DNA of 64,000 nucleotides from Pacificimonas flava (lineage in GTDB: Bacteria > Pseudomonadota > Alphaproteobacteria > Sphingomonadales > Sphingomonadaceae): the NCBI RefSeq assembly GCF_000342165.1, contig NZ_AMRV01000011.1:1-64000 (forward strand), written 5' to 3'. Shown in pieces: positions 8,022 to 16,833 of this stretch (position 1 is the first letter of the stretch; each line of letters opens with the position of its first letter). The notes under the pieces were generated by a model. That model saw only the letters and a program-made list of their open reading frames with translations, was not told the DNA's origin and ran no database searches. Made by a program: the position numbers and the translations under genes.

Positions 8022-9164
8022 ATGACCCAATTCGATCTGACAGACGACCAGCGTGCGATCCAAGACATGGCGCGGCGCTTTACCGAGGACAACATCACGC
8101 CGCACGCCGCGCGCTGGGATCAGGAACACGTGTTCCCGCGTGAGACCGTGAAGCAGGCGGCCGAGCTGGGCTTCGGTTCCATTTACGTGAGCGAAGAGTC
8201 GGGCGGCATCGGGCTTGGGCGGCTGGACGCGGCGCTGATCATGGAGGCAATGGCCTATGGCTGCCCCTCCACCAGCGCATTCATCTCCATCCACAACATG
8301 GCAAGCTGGATGATCGACCGGTTCGGGTCGGACACGGTGAAGCAGAAATACCTGCCCGCCCTCGTCGGCATGGACAAGATCGCCAGCTACTGCCTGACGG
8401 AACCCGGCTCCGGCTCAGACGCGGCGGCGCTGAAGACGAAGGCCGTGAAGGACGGCGACCATTATGTGGTCAGCGGTTCCAAGCAGTTCATCTCCGGCGG
8501 CGGCGAGAACGACGTCTATGTGACGATGGTGCGGACAGGCGAGGACGGGCCGAAGGGCATTTCCTGCCTGGTCATCGAAAAGGACATGGAGGGCGTCAGC
8601 TTCGGCGCGCAGGAACGCAAACTCGGCTGGCATTCGCAGCCGACGGCGCAGGTGATGCTTGAAGGCGTGCGCGTGCCGGCCGAGAACCTGGTCGGCGCCG
8701 AGGGCGAGGGTTTCCGCATCGCCATGATGGGCCTCGACGGCGGGCGGCTGAACATCGGCGCCTGCTCGCTGGGCGGGGCGCAGCGGTGCCTGGACGAGGC
8801 GGTCGCCTATACGAAGGAGCGCCAGCAGTTCGGGCGGCCCATCGCCGATTTCCAGAACACGCAGTTCATGCTGGCCGACATGGCGACGAAGCTGGAGGCG
8901 GCGCGCGCGCTCCTCTACCTCGCCGCGGCGAAGGTGACGGAAAACGCGCCCGACAAGACACGCTTTGCCGCCATGGCGAAGCGGCTGGCGACCGATTCGG
9001 GCAGCGAGATCGTCAACGACGCGCTGCAATTGTTCGGCGGCTACGGCTATCTGGAAGATTATCCGATCGAGCGGTTCTGGCGCGACCTGCGCGTCCATTC
9101 GATCCTGGAGGGCACGAATCAGATCATGCGCATGATCGTCGGACGCGATCTGCTGCGTCAGTAA
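8022..9164 (+). CDS. acyl-CoA dehydrogenase, isobutyryl-CoA dehydrogenase-like
   Basis: This 380-residue FAD enzyme oxidises acyl-CoA to enoyl-CoA. Family signatures are CLTEPGSGSD, the FAD/substrate loop SGSKQFISGG, the RQQFG-type block ERQQFGRPIADFQ, and the C-terminal catalytic Glu in SILEGTNQIM. The overall pattern resembles mitochondrial ACAD8 (isobutyryl-CoA dehydrogenase). This fits the nearby enoyl-CoA hydratase and 3-hydroxyisobutyrate dehydrogenase of valine breakdown. Start at 8022 (MTQFDLTDDQ) matches the family N-terminus. An S9 peptidase gene follows after 13 bp, so the genes are probably co-transcribed. Substrate choice is inferred from context. Confidence 0.9.
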   Translation: MTQFDLTDDQRAIQDMARRFTEDNITPHAARWDQEHVFPRETVKQAAELGFGSIYVSEESGGIGLGRLDAALIMEAMAYGCPSTSAFISIHNMASWMIDRFGSDTVKQKYLPALVGMDKIASYCLTEPGSGSDAAALKTKAVKDGDHYVVSGSKQFISGGGENDVYVTMVRTGEDGPKGISCLVIEKDMEGVSFGAQERKLGWHSQPTAQVMLEGVRVPAENLVGAEGEGFRIAMMGLDGGRLNIGACSLGGAQRCLDEAVAYTKERQQFGRPIADFQNTQFMLADMATKLEAARALLYLAAAKVTENAPDKTRFAAMAKRLATDSGSEIVNDALQLFGGYGYLEDYPIERFWRDLRVHSILEGTNQIMRMIVGRDLLRQ

Positions 9165-9177
9165 AAGGGGGGAAGAA

Positions 9178-11118
9178 ATGAACACGACGAAACTGTTCCT
9201 GTCGGCGGCGCTGCTCGCCGTCGCTGCACCGGTGGCGGCGCAGCAGGTCGAAACGCGTACCGTGGGAACGGCGACGCTGGAAAACGTGCCGGCGATTCCC
9301 GCCGACATTGCGGAGGCTGTGCAGCGCTACCAGAATTCGCGCTCGGCCGAGTTTCAGGTCTGGCAGCCGGACGGCAGCATGCTGATCACCACCCGGTTCG
9401 GCAGCACCGATCAGGTGCATCATGTGCGAGCGCCCGGCGCCGCGCGAACCCAGGTCAGCTTCTACGCCGAGCCCGTTGCCGGCGCCCACGCCATTCCCGG
9501 GAGCGACCGCTTCATCGTGCGCCGCGACACAGGCGGCGACGAGTGGTTCCAGCTTTACGTACGCGGCCTCACAGGCACGGAGCAGCGCCTGACCGAGCCG
9601 GAAACGCGCAACAGCCCGCCCGTGCTGTCGGACGACGGGCATCTGGCGGTCTGGGCAAAGGCGGTGCGCGGCACGGCCCGCTATGAATTGCAGGCGGCCG
9701 ATCCGCTGGCGCCCGAAGCCGCGCGCACGCTCTACACGGTGGAAGGCTCCATCGACCCGAGCGACATTTCCGAGGATGGCAGCACGCTCCTGTTCGTGCG
9801 TTCCTTCTCCAATCGCCAGAGCGAGGTCTGGGAACTGGACATCGCCAGCGGCGAGGCGCGGCGGCTGACCGAGGCGGGCGCCGAGGCGCGCTATGACGAG
9901 CCGCATTATATTCGCGGCGGCCGCATCCTGACGATTTCCGATCATGGCGGCGATTATCGCCGGCTGCTGGAACTCGACCCGGCGACAGGCGAGGAACGCG
10001 CGATCACACCCGACATCGAGTGGAACGTCGAAGCCTTCGATGCTTCGAAGGACGGGCGCGTCCTCGCCTATGCCGTGAACGAGGGCGGCTATTCGCGCGT
10101 CGCGGTGCAGGATTTCCTGACGCGACGCGCCCTGCCCCAGCCGGAGGGTCTGCCGAAGGGTGTGCTGACCGGCCTGAAATGGAGCCCCGACGGATCGAAG
10201 CTCGCCATCGGGCTGACCGGTCCGACGGCGGCAGGCGACGTCTACAGCTTTTCCGTGCCGCAGGGCGAGCTGACGCGCTGGACCAATTCGGAGCTTGGCG
10301 GCCTTGGCCCGGAAGAGATTTCCGAGCCGGAGCTGATCCGCTTCGAGACGTTCGACGGGCGCGAAATTCCCGCCTTCGTCTACCGGCCGGCCGGCATTCC
10401 GGAGGGCCAGAAGACGCCCGTCATCATGGACATTCACGGCGGCCCGGAATCGCAGACGCGGCCGGTGTGGAATTACGGCGCACAGTTCTTCGCCAACGCG
10501 CTGGGCGCGACGGTCATCCTGCCGAACGTGCGCGGCAGCGACGGCTATGGCCGCACCTATCTGGACCTGGACAATGCCGAAAAGCGCGAGGACAGCGTGC
10601 GCGACATCGGCGCGCTGATCGACTGGATCGAAACGCAGCCGAACCTGGATGCGGAGCGGATCGCCGTCTATGGCCAGTCCTATGGCGGCTACATGTCGCT
10701 GGCGGTCATGACGCACTATTCGGACCGGCTGGTCGGCGGCGTCGAACGCTATGGTATTTCGAACTTCATCACCTTCCTGGAAAATACCGAGGATTACCGC
10801 CGGGCCAATCGGCGCGGCGAATATGGCGACGAGACCGATCCCGAAATGCGCGCCGTGTTCGAGCGCATCGCGCCGATGAACAATCTGCAGAAGATCTCGA
10901 AGCCCATGCTGGTCATGCAGGGCGCCAACGATCCGCGCGTGCCGCAGTCGGAATCCGATCAGGTCGTCGCCGCCCTGCGCCAGAACGATGTGGATACCTG
11001 GTACGTCCTGTTCGCTGACGAGGGGCACGGTTTTCACAAGAAGGCCAACAACGATCTGCGCCGGGAGGTCGAGGCGGTATTCCTGCGCGACCTGTTCGGC
11101 GAGACCGAAAGCAACTGA
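9178..11118 (+). CDS. S9 family (prolyl oligopeptidase-type) secreted peptidase
   Basis: 646 residues with a clear cleavable signal peptide (MNTTKLFLSAALLAVAAPVAA). A beta-propeller-like N-terminal two thirds with WSPDGSKLA-type blades is followed by an alpha/beta-hydrolase domain. The catalytic triad is visible: Ser in YGQSYGGY (about 500), Asp in GANDPRVP (about 584) and His in DEGHGF (about 617). The family cleaves short peptides, acylaminoacyl- or dipeptidyl-type, here in the periplasm or outside the cell. A strong ribosome site (GGGGGGAAG) precedes the ATG. It sits between two branched-chain acyl-CoA genes, so it may supply amino acids to that pathway; this is inference. Confidence 0.92.
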   Translation: MNTTKLFLSAALLAVAAPVAAQQVETRTVGTATLENVPAIPADIAEAVQRYQNSRSAEFQVWQPDGSMLITTRFGSTDQVHHVRAPGAARTQVSFYAEPVAGAHAIPGSDRFIVRRDTGGDEWFQLYVRGLTGTEQRLTEPETRNSPPVLSDDGHLAVWAKAVRGTARYELQAADPLAPEAARTLYTVEGSIDPSDISEDGSTLLFVRSFSNRQSEVWELDIASGEARRLTEAGAEARYDEPHYIRGGRILTISDHGGDYRRLLELDPATGEERAITPDIEWNVEAFDASKDGRVLAYAVNEGGYSRVAVQDFLTRRALPQPEGLPKGVLTGLKWSPDGSKLAIGLTGPTAAGDVYSFSVPQGELTRWTNSELGGLGPEEISEPELIRFETFDGREIPAFVYRPAGIPEGQKTPVIMDIHGGPESQTRPVWNYGAQFFANALGATVILPNVRGSDGYGRTYLDLDNAEKREDSVRDIGALIDWIETQPNLDAERIAVYGQSYGGYMSLAVMTHYSDRLVGGVERYGISNFITFLENTEDYRRANRRGEYGDETDPEMRAVFERIAPMNNLQKISKPMLVMQGANDPRVPQSESDQVVAALRQNDVDTWYVLFADEGHGFHKKANNDLRREVEAVFLRDLFGETESN

Positions 11119-11178
11119 TCGGCGCGCCGCCCACCGCCGGGCGGCGCCCACGCAGACAGACGAATGGGAGACGGTTCG

Positions 11179-11955
11179 ATGGCGAACTACGAAACGATCA
11201 AGGTCGAGCAGAAGGGCGCGGTGACGCTGGTCACCTTCGACCGGCCGAAGGCGCTGAACGCGCTGGCGAATGCCGTCCTAGAGGAGCTGACGGAGGCGTT
11301 CCGTGCCTATGACGCCGACGACAGCCAGCGCTGCCTGGTGCTGACGGGCAGCGAAAAGGCCTTTGCCGCCGGCGCGGACATCAAGGAGATGGCGCCGCAA
11401 AGCTTTGGCGAGATGTACGGGTCCAACTATTTCGCCGGGTGGGAAAGCATCACCCGTACCCGGAAACCCTGGATCGCGGCGGTTGCGGGCTATGCGCTCG
11501 GCGGCGGCTGCGAGGTGGCGATGATGGCCGACATCCTGATCGCGGCCGACACCGCCGTCTTCGGACAGCCGGAAATCAAGCTGGGCGTCATTCCCGGCAT
11601 GGGCGGGTCGCAGCGGCTGACGCAGGCGATCGGCAAGGCGAAGGCGATGGACATGATCCTGACCGGCCGCAACATGAAGGCCGAGGAAGCCGAAGCGGCC
11701 GGCCTGTGCGCGCGCGTCGTGCCGGCGGACACTCTGCTGGACGATGCGATGACGACGGCCGAGGCCATCGCGGCGATGCCGCCGCTTGCCGCCATCGCCG
11801 CCAAGGAGGCGGTGAATGCGAGCTATGAGATGACGCTGGCGCAGGGCATCAATTACGAACGCCGCGTCTTTCACGGCCTGTTCGGGACGGAGGACCAGAA
11901 GGAGGGCATGGCCGCCTTTTCCGAAAAGCGGAAGGGCGCCTTCAAGGGCCGCTAG
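11179..11955 (+). CDS. enoyl-CoA hydratase (crotonase family)
   Basis: 258 residues, closely patterned on short-chain enoyl-CoA hydratase. The oxyanion-hole stretches are [11 protein letters not shown] and GYALGGGCE. Both catalytic glutamates are present, in GGGCE and in [12 protein letters not shown], so it should hydrate 2-enoyl-CoA rather than act as an isomerase or hydrolase. Start [10 protein letters not shown] at 11179 has GGGAG eight bases upstream; a longer start at 11164 would swallow that site. It lies 60 bp after the peptidase. With the acyl-CoA dehydrogenase and mmsB it covers three steps of valine or fatty-acid degradation. Confidence 0.93.
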   Translation: MANYETIKVEQKGAVTLVTFDRPKALNALANAVLEELTEAFRAYDADDSQRCLVLTGSEKAFAAGADIKEMAPQSFGEMYGSNYFAGWESITRTRKPWIAAVAGYALGGGCEVAMMADILIAADTAVFGQPEIKLGVIPGMGGSQRLTQAIGKAKAMDMILTGRNMKAEEAEAAGLCARVVPADTLLDDAMTTAEAIAAMPPLAAIAAKEAVNASYEMTLAQGINYERRVFHGLFGTEDQKEGMAAFSEKRKGAFKGR

Positions 11956-12056
11956 ACAATTTTGGAGCGGGCGACGCTAGAAACCGCCACCCGCCCCGAT
12001 CCGTCCCGACGCTACCCCCGCATGTTCAGCCCTGAGCGGCGCCCCTGCTTTCGCGA

Positions 12057-12701
12057 TTATTTGGCCGCGACCGTCGCGCCGCCGCCCCGGCCGTTGCAGG
12101 GCGAGGAGGCGCTGGAATAATCGCTGCCCCAGCGGCGGTTGCCGCGCAGACCCACATCAATGTGGAATTTGGGGCCGCGATAGATGCCGAGACCCGCAGC
12201 GAGTTCGGCGCCATGTTGCCCATGCCACGTGCAAAGCTGGTCGATCATCGCCGAGCGTGTCGAATTGATGGCGTAGGCGTCGAACGCCCCGAACTGGCGG
12301 TGTACGGAGCGCGACGCCCCACCGGCGCAGCTGTTCAGCGCCTCGTGCCGATAACCGGACACGATCATGACCGGACCGACCGCCGGAATAATCTCGTCCT
12401 TCAGGACCCGCAGCGAGTCGAAGGCGCCGTGCCAAAGGCCCGCGGCGGGAAGCTCGAACGGTTCCGCCTTGCACTGCTTCCACATGAGCGCGGTGCGCAA
12501 AATCTGATAGGTCGGGACGACGCCGTCCAGGCCGCGTTTCCGCAGCTCTGCCTCGAACGTGGCCACGCGGGCGGCATTGTCGCCCTTCGCGAGCCACGTC
12601 TTGTAAAGATCGAGACCCGGCGAATCCTCGCCATAAGCAGCGGCGGGCTGGCTGCACATCAGACCAAGCGTGGCCGCCGCAGCAAGAAGTGTCCTGAGCA
12701 T
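12057..12701 (-). CDS. secreted M15-like (D-Ala-D-Ala carboxypeptidase fold) protein
   Basis: 214 residues with an N-terminal signal sequence (LLAAAATLGLMCSQPAAA). The C-terminal half carries the M15A-type zinc-peptidase pattern: VSGYRHEALN, a following H..FGAFDAYA segment in place of the usual S.H..G.A.D, and FHIDVG near the end. These point to a peptidoglycan-remodelling enzyme in the periplasm. The N-terminal half (residues 25-100) shows no domain I recognise. It is transcribed opposite to the enoyl-CoA hydratase, with about 100 bp between their ends. Activity is inferred; the first zinc ligand is less clear than in confirmed peptidases. Confidence 0.7.
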   Translation of the reverse strand: MLRTLLAAAATLGLMCSQPAAAYGEDSPGLDLYKTWLAKGDNAARVATFEAELRKRGLDGVVPTYQILRTALMWKQCKAEPFELPAAGLWHGAFDSLRVLKDEIIPAVGPVMIVSGYRHEALNSCAGGASRSVHRQFGAFDAYAINSTRSAMIDQLCTWHGQHGAELAAGLGIYRGPKFHIDVGLRGNRRWGSDYSSASSPCNGRGGGATVAAK

Positions 12702-12822
12702 GATATCCCCCCGGTTCTGTCCGAATGAGGAGATACTATAACATGGAAAGCTGGCCCTATGGTTAACCTGCGGGACGGTTCACCGCGTCAGAAGGGCACC
12801 TCAGCGAGGCGCCAGGGAACCA

Positions 12823-13563
12823 TCAGCGATCCTCGCACACCGCGCCCGATGACAGGCTTTGCACGACGGCATCCGGCGTGCCGCCACTGAAACGGGCTGT
12901 CAGATTGCCTGTCCGGGCTTCCCATCCCGCCGGCGTTTCCTGCGGGTCTGCGGCGAAGTCGCGCTGGAAATCGGCAAGCGTGGTGCCGATACCCAGCCCG
13001 GTCATCGTCGTCAGTTCGCTGCCGCCGGCGACCTTCCACCCGGCAAGCTCGCCGCCCCGAAAGAACACCGTCAGCCCATCCGGCCAGCGCGCAGCCGTTA
13101 CCGGACCGCCCGCGCATTTGCTGAGGCTCGGCGCGCGAGATGGGGTGCCGCGAACCGCATCCAGCATAGTCATCACCTGCTCCCTCGGCGCGCCAAAGGG
13201 GAAGGTTCGCGTACTGCCGGTCGCCTTGATAATTGCCTGCAACTGGCCGTCGCCGATGATCAACCCCGCCTCCGGATTCTCCGCAACGGCGGGTGCGGGC
13301 GTCGGCGGGTCGTTCGCCCCCTCGGCAGCGGGAGCCGGCGACATGCCGGCTGCCTGTTCAACCGAAACGGGGGCCTCGTCCTCCTCGAGCGGCGCGTTGC
13401 CGCGTTCCTCGACGGACCGCCCAACGGGCGTCTCGCTGGCGGCGGCGATATCTTCCTCGGTGACGGTTGCGGCGGAATCGATCTCCGCCTCGTCCGGCGC
13501 ACCGTCACACGCCGTCAGGGCGGCAGGCAGAAGGAGGACGGACAGAAGGGTCGGCGTTTTCAT
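12823..13563 (-). CDS. hypothetical lipoprotein
   Basis: 247 residues from ATG 13563. It has a lipoprotein signal with lipobox LTAC (Cys about 19), then a disordered Ala/Pro/Glu-rich linker to about residue 100, then a folded-looking C-terminal domain containing GLIIGDGQLQ, TFPFG and TTLADFQRDF. This arrangement suggests an envelope-anchored protein that presents a small globular domain. I do not recognise the domain. Two further ATG-like codons upstream would add only MCRA. It is divergent from mmsB with a 141-bp promoter gap between them. Confidence 0.75.
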   Translation of the reverse strand: MKTPTLLSVLLLPAALTACDGAPDEAEIDSAATVTEEDIAAASETPVGRSVEERGNAPLEEDEAPVSVEQAAGMSPAPAAEGANDPPTPAPAVAENPEAGLIIGDGQLQAIIKATGSTRTFPFGAPREQVMTMLDAVRGTPSRAPSLSKCAGGPVTAARWPDGLTVFFRGGELAGWKVAGGSELTTMTGLGIGTTLADFQRDFAADPQETPAGWEARTGNLTARFSGGTPDAVVQSLSSGAVCEDR

Positions 13564-13704
13564 GGCGCGGCACACTCCGATTGCTTAAGGGCGGGAGCAT
13601 CATGAACGCGCCGGGCCGAACGCCGTTGCACACAAGGTGCCGGCCGGACCGCGCCAATCACAGAGGGCGGGCGAAGACCCGCCGGGCAATAGCGAGGAGC
13701 CTTT

Positions 13705-14592
13705 ATGACCATCATCGCCTTTATCGGCCTCGGCAACATGGGCAGCGGCATGGCCGCGAACCTGGTGAAGGCCGGACACGACGTGCGCGCCTTCGACCTG
13801 TCGGAGACCGCGTTGAAGCAGGCGGAAGAGGCAGGATGCCTGATCGCCGGGTCGGCGGCAGAGGCGGTGCGCGGGGCGGAGGCGGCCGTGACGATGCTGC
13901 CGGCCGGCACCCACGTCACGAGCGTCTATGAGGGCGACATCTTCGCCGCTGCCGACCGCGACATGCTGCTGATCGACTGCTCGACCATCGACGTCGCGAC
14001 AGCGCGCAAGGTGGGCGGCGAGGCGGCGGAACGCGGTTTCGCCATGGTCGATGCCCCGGTGTCGGGCGGGATCGCCGCCGCCAGCGCCGGATCGCTGACG
14101 TTCATGGTTGGCGGATCCGAAGGCGCCTTCAAGCGCGCCGAACCGATCCTGTCGGCAATGGGCAAGGCGGTCATCCATGCCGGAGAAACCGGCGCGGGGC
14201 AGGCCGCGAAGATCTGCAACAACATGCTGCTTGGCGCGACGATGGCAGCAACGTGCGAGACGCTCGCCATGGCCGAGAAGCTCGGTCTGGATGCGCAGAC
14301 CTTCTACGACATTGCCAGCGTCTCCTCCGGCCAGAGCTGGTCGCTGACATCCTATTGCCCCCTGCCCGGCGTCGGTCCCAAGAGCCCGGCCGATAATGAC
14401 TATCAGGGCGGCTTCGCGGCGGCGCTGATGTTGAAGGACCTGAAACTGGCCGTCGACGCGGCGCGGTCGGTGGATGCACCGGTGCCGATGGGCGCCCTTG
14501 CCGGACAGCTTTACCAGATGGTCGTGAACGGCGGGCGCGGCGGTCGTGATTTCTCCGCGATCATCCAGATGCTGGCGGAAAAGGAAGGCTAG
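13705..14592 (+). CDS. mmsB: 3-hydroxyisobutyrate dehydrogenase
   Basis: 295 residues. It oxidises 3-hydroxyisobutyrate to methylmalonate semialdehyde in valine degradation. The NAD-binding motif FIGLGNMGSGMAANL is at the N-terminus. The substrate block DAPVSGG and the catalytic Lys in GAGQAAKICNN (about residue 171) are intact, and the protein ends in the usual KDLKLAVDAA helix region. It has the normal family length. Together with the acyl-CoA dehydrogenase and enoyl-CoA hydratase upstream it indicates a partial valine-catabolic locus; mmsA and the hydroxyisobutyryl-CoA hydrolase are not in the window. Its stop overlaps the convergent DedA stop by 4 bp. Confidence 0.94.
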   Translation: MTIIAFIGLGNMGSGMAANLVKAGHDVRAFDLSETALKQAEEAGCLIAGSAAEAVRGAEAAVTMLPAGTHVTSVYEGDIFAAADRDMLLIDCSTIDVATARKVGGEAAERGFAMVDAPVSGGIAAASAGSLTFMVGGSEGAFKRAEPILSAMGKAVIHAGETGAGQAAKICNNMLLGATMAATCETLAMAEKLGLDAQTFYDIASVSSGQSWSLTSYCPLPGVGPKSPADNDYQGGFAAALMLKDLKLAVDAARSVDAPVPMGALAGQLYQMVVNGGRGGRDFSAIIQMLAEKEG

Positions 14593-15188
14593 TCCTTTGG
14601 CCGGAAGGTCACGAGGCGGTAGAGATAATAGAGGAGAATGACGGCGATGACCGTCATCGACACCGGACCGAGATAGGTGTCCACCGCCTCGTAATTCTGG
14701 CCGAGGCTGCGACCGATGAGGGCAAGCGCCGCGTTCCACGCGAGCGAACCGAAAAAGGTGAACAGACAGAAGGTATGAAGCGGCATACGGAAAATGCCGG
14801 CCGGAACGGAGATCAACGTGCGGATGGTCGGGATCACACGTCCGATCAGCACGGCCCACTGACCGCTGCGGTCGAACCACCGGTCGACGCGGTTCAGGTC
14901 GCGCACCGTCATGGTCAGCCAGCGGCCATGACGCCGCGTCCAGCTTCGCATGCGGTCCTCGTCCAGCCAGCGGCCGACATAATACCATAACAGCGCGCCA
15001 AAGAAGGTGCCCACCGTCCCGGCGGCAATGACCAGCCAGATATTCAGGTGGCCGCGCCCGGCGGTGTAGCCCGCAAGAGGCATGATGATTTCGGACGGGA
15101 TCGGCGGAAAGACATTCTCGATGAACATCAGCAGCGCGATCCCCGCATAGCCCAGATGCGTGATCAGGCTCTCGATCCAGGAGGTCAT
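14589..15188 (-). CDS. DedA family inner-membrane protein
   Basis: 199 residues with the DedA/SNARE-associated domain. It has a re-entrant loop region with ENVFPPIPSE (residues about 24-33), several hydrophobic helices, and the conserved FGSLAWN and GRVIPTIRTLISVPAG motifs. DedA proteins act in envelope homeostasis, and several flip undecaprenyl phosphate or phospholipids. Start MTSWIESL at 15188 is chosen because the re-entrant loop then lies at its usual distance; the long upstream extension of the frame has biased composition. Undecaprenyl-phosphate recycling would fit the adjoining capsule locus, but that link is inference. Confidence 0.9.
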   Translation of the reverse strand: MTSWIESLITHLGYAGIALLMFIENVFPPIPSEIIMPLAGYTAGRGHLNIWLVIAAGTVGTFFGALLWYYVGRWLDEDRMRSWTRRHGRWLTMTVRDLNRVDRWFDRSGQWAVLIGRVIPTIRTLISVPAGIFRMPLHTFCLFTFFGSLAWNAALALIGRSLGQNYEAVDTYLGPVSMTVIAVILLYYLYRLVTFRPKD

Positions 15189-15315
15189 GGCGCTACAACA
15201 CCGCCCCCTCGACAAAAGGTTCCCGCCCGGTGCGAGACGCCGAACTGCTTCATGGGCAAGAAAGGCATAAGCCTGTAATGGTCTGCGGCTAAGGGGACAT
15301 CGGATACCGGCCTTT

Positions 15316-16833
15316 GTGCGGCGCGGGGGTGTAAGTTTGACGATGCTATCGAGTGTAGAGGTGCTGGCGGCTCCGCCCTTTCCCTGGGTGAACCCGCAAA
15401 GGTCAGCTGTTTGCGTCGAGGCGCCGGGCGCCCCGCCCCGCCCCATCGACCGGGAACGCGCCCTCGCACTGGCCGCCGCGCTGGCAGGTGCGCGGGTGGG
15501 CGGCACATTCTGGGGTCCGCCGTCCAGCTTGCCAAATGGCCCGTTCACGCTGAGCGACGATGGAGCGCGAGGCTGGACGCCGGAACCGGGCTGCGATCCC
15601 TGGCCCGCCATCGAGGCGGCGGAGGCGGTCGTGGCGGAGACGGGATCGCCGATCGGTACGCTGGCAGCGCTCGCCGGGCGGCCGGTGCGAACCGGAAGCG
15701 GACAGCTGTGGCCGGATGCAGTGGAAACTGCACGCGCGCTCTTCGCGGCGCCAAACGTCCGTTTCCGCAACCCCTTCACCGGGCAGGAGTGGGAGCCGGA
15801 AGAGGCGATCGCGCTCCTCGGCCTGTGGCGCCGCCAGATCGACCGCAACCGGGCAATCGGCAGCGTAGCGGGCATTGCGGCGTGGAAGCGCCGCGCGATC
15901 GAGCGGTTCCTATGGGCGGGCGGCGCACCGCCGGGACCGGAGCGCGCCGTCTGGCCCAGCCGTGCGGAGGCGGAACCCGGTGATTGGCAGATCGAGGACG
16001 GATTCCTGCGATCCATCGGTCTGGGCGCCGAGTTGCGCGTGCCGCTGTCGATCGCGGTCGACCGTAACGGCATCTATTACGACCCCTCCGGCCCCAGCGA
16101 CCTGGAGATGCTGTTGCAGCACGGCCGGTTCGATGCGCCGCTGACGGCACGTGCCGCCGCGCTGCGCGAGGCCATCGTCTCCGCAAGGCTGGCCAAATAT
16201 GGCGCACGCGGCGTTCCCGTCCTGCTGCCGCAAAGCGCAAAGGGACGCACCCGCATCCTTGTGCCGGGGCAGGTGGAGGACGACCGTTCGGTGCAACTGG
16301 GCGGCGGCGGCATCCATACCAATGCCGGGTTGCTGAGCGCCGTTCGCGAGGCGGCGCCCGACGCCTTTCTGATCTACAAGCCGCACCCGGACGTGGAGGC
16401 CGGCCTGCGCGCGGGCGGCCCCTCCCCGGCCGAGGCGGACCGGCTGGCGGACATGACCGCGCGCGGCGCTTCCCTGGAGTCGCTGCTGGACCAGGTCGAT
16501 GCCGTCCACACGCTGACGTCGCTGACGGGATTCGAGGCGCTGCTGCGCGGCGTTCCGGTTACAACCTACGGCGCCCCCTTCTATGCCGGCTGGGGCCTGA
16601 CCGAAGACCGCGGCAAGGTGCCCGGCCGGCGCACGGCGCGGCGAATGCTGGACGAACTCGTCGCGGCGGCCCTCATCCTCTATCCCCGCTATATGGATCC
16701 GGAGACCGGCCTTCCCTGCCCGCCCGAAATACTGGTGCGGCGCCTGTCCGCGGCGTCGCCCTCCGAAACGCTTCTGACGCGCGCGCGCCGCTGGCAGGGG
16801 CGCGCCCGCAACGCGCTGCGCCGCGCCGGATGA
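15316..16833 (+). CDS. kpsC: KpsC-like capsule polysaccharide Kdo transferase, short form
   Basis: 505 residues from GTG 15316; ATG 15343 (MLSSVEVLAA) is an equally plausible start. The C-terminal 300 residues match the capsule-synthesis Kdo transferase module: EDGFLRSIGLGA, YYDPSGPSDLE, KPHPDVEAG and TYGAPFYAGWGLTED. Known KpsC proteins have two such modules in about 670 residues. Here the first is reduced to about 200 residues lacking its own HPD and GWG motifs, while the inter-module linker (RFRNPFTG, then WRRQIDRNRA) remains. The role is assembly of the beta-Kdo linker on a lipid for group 2-like capsules. It is first in the operon and overlaps kpsS by 4 bp. Confidence 0.85.
   Translation: MRRGGVSLTMLSSVEVLAAPPFPWVNPQRSAVCVEAPGAPPRPIDRERALALAAALAGARVGGTFWGPPSSLPNGPFTLSDDGARGWTPEPGCDPWPAIEAAEAVVAETGSPIGTLAALAGRPVRTGSGQLWPDAVETARALFAAPNVRFRNPFTGQEWEPEEAIALLGLWRRQIDRNRAIGSVAGIAAWKRRAIERFLWAGGAPPGPERAVWPSRAEAEPGDWQIEDGFLRSIGLGAELRVPLSIAVDRNGIYYDPSGPSDLEMLLQHGRFDAPLTARAAALREAIVSARLAKYGARGVPVLLPQSAKGRTRILVPGQVEDDRSVQLGGGGIHTNAGLLSAVREAAPDAFLIYKPHPDVEAGLRAGGPSPAEADRLADMTARGASLESLLDQVDAVHTLTSLTGFEALLRGVPVTTYGAPFYAGWGLTEDRGKVPGRRTARRMLDELVAAALILYPRYMDPETGLPCPPEILVRRLSAASPSETLLTRARRWQGRARNALRRAG

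Noticed and set aside
9124-11151. 675-codon frame opposite the S9 peptidase
   Set aside because: Shadow of the peptidase; it has no motif and lies wholly within it.
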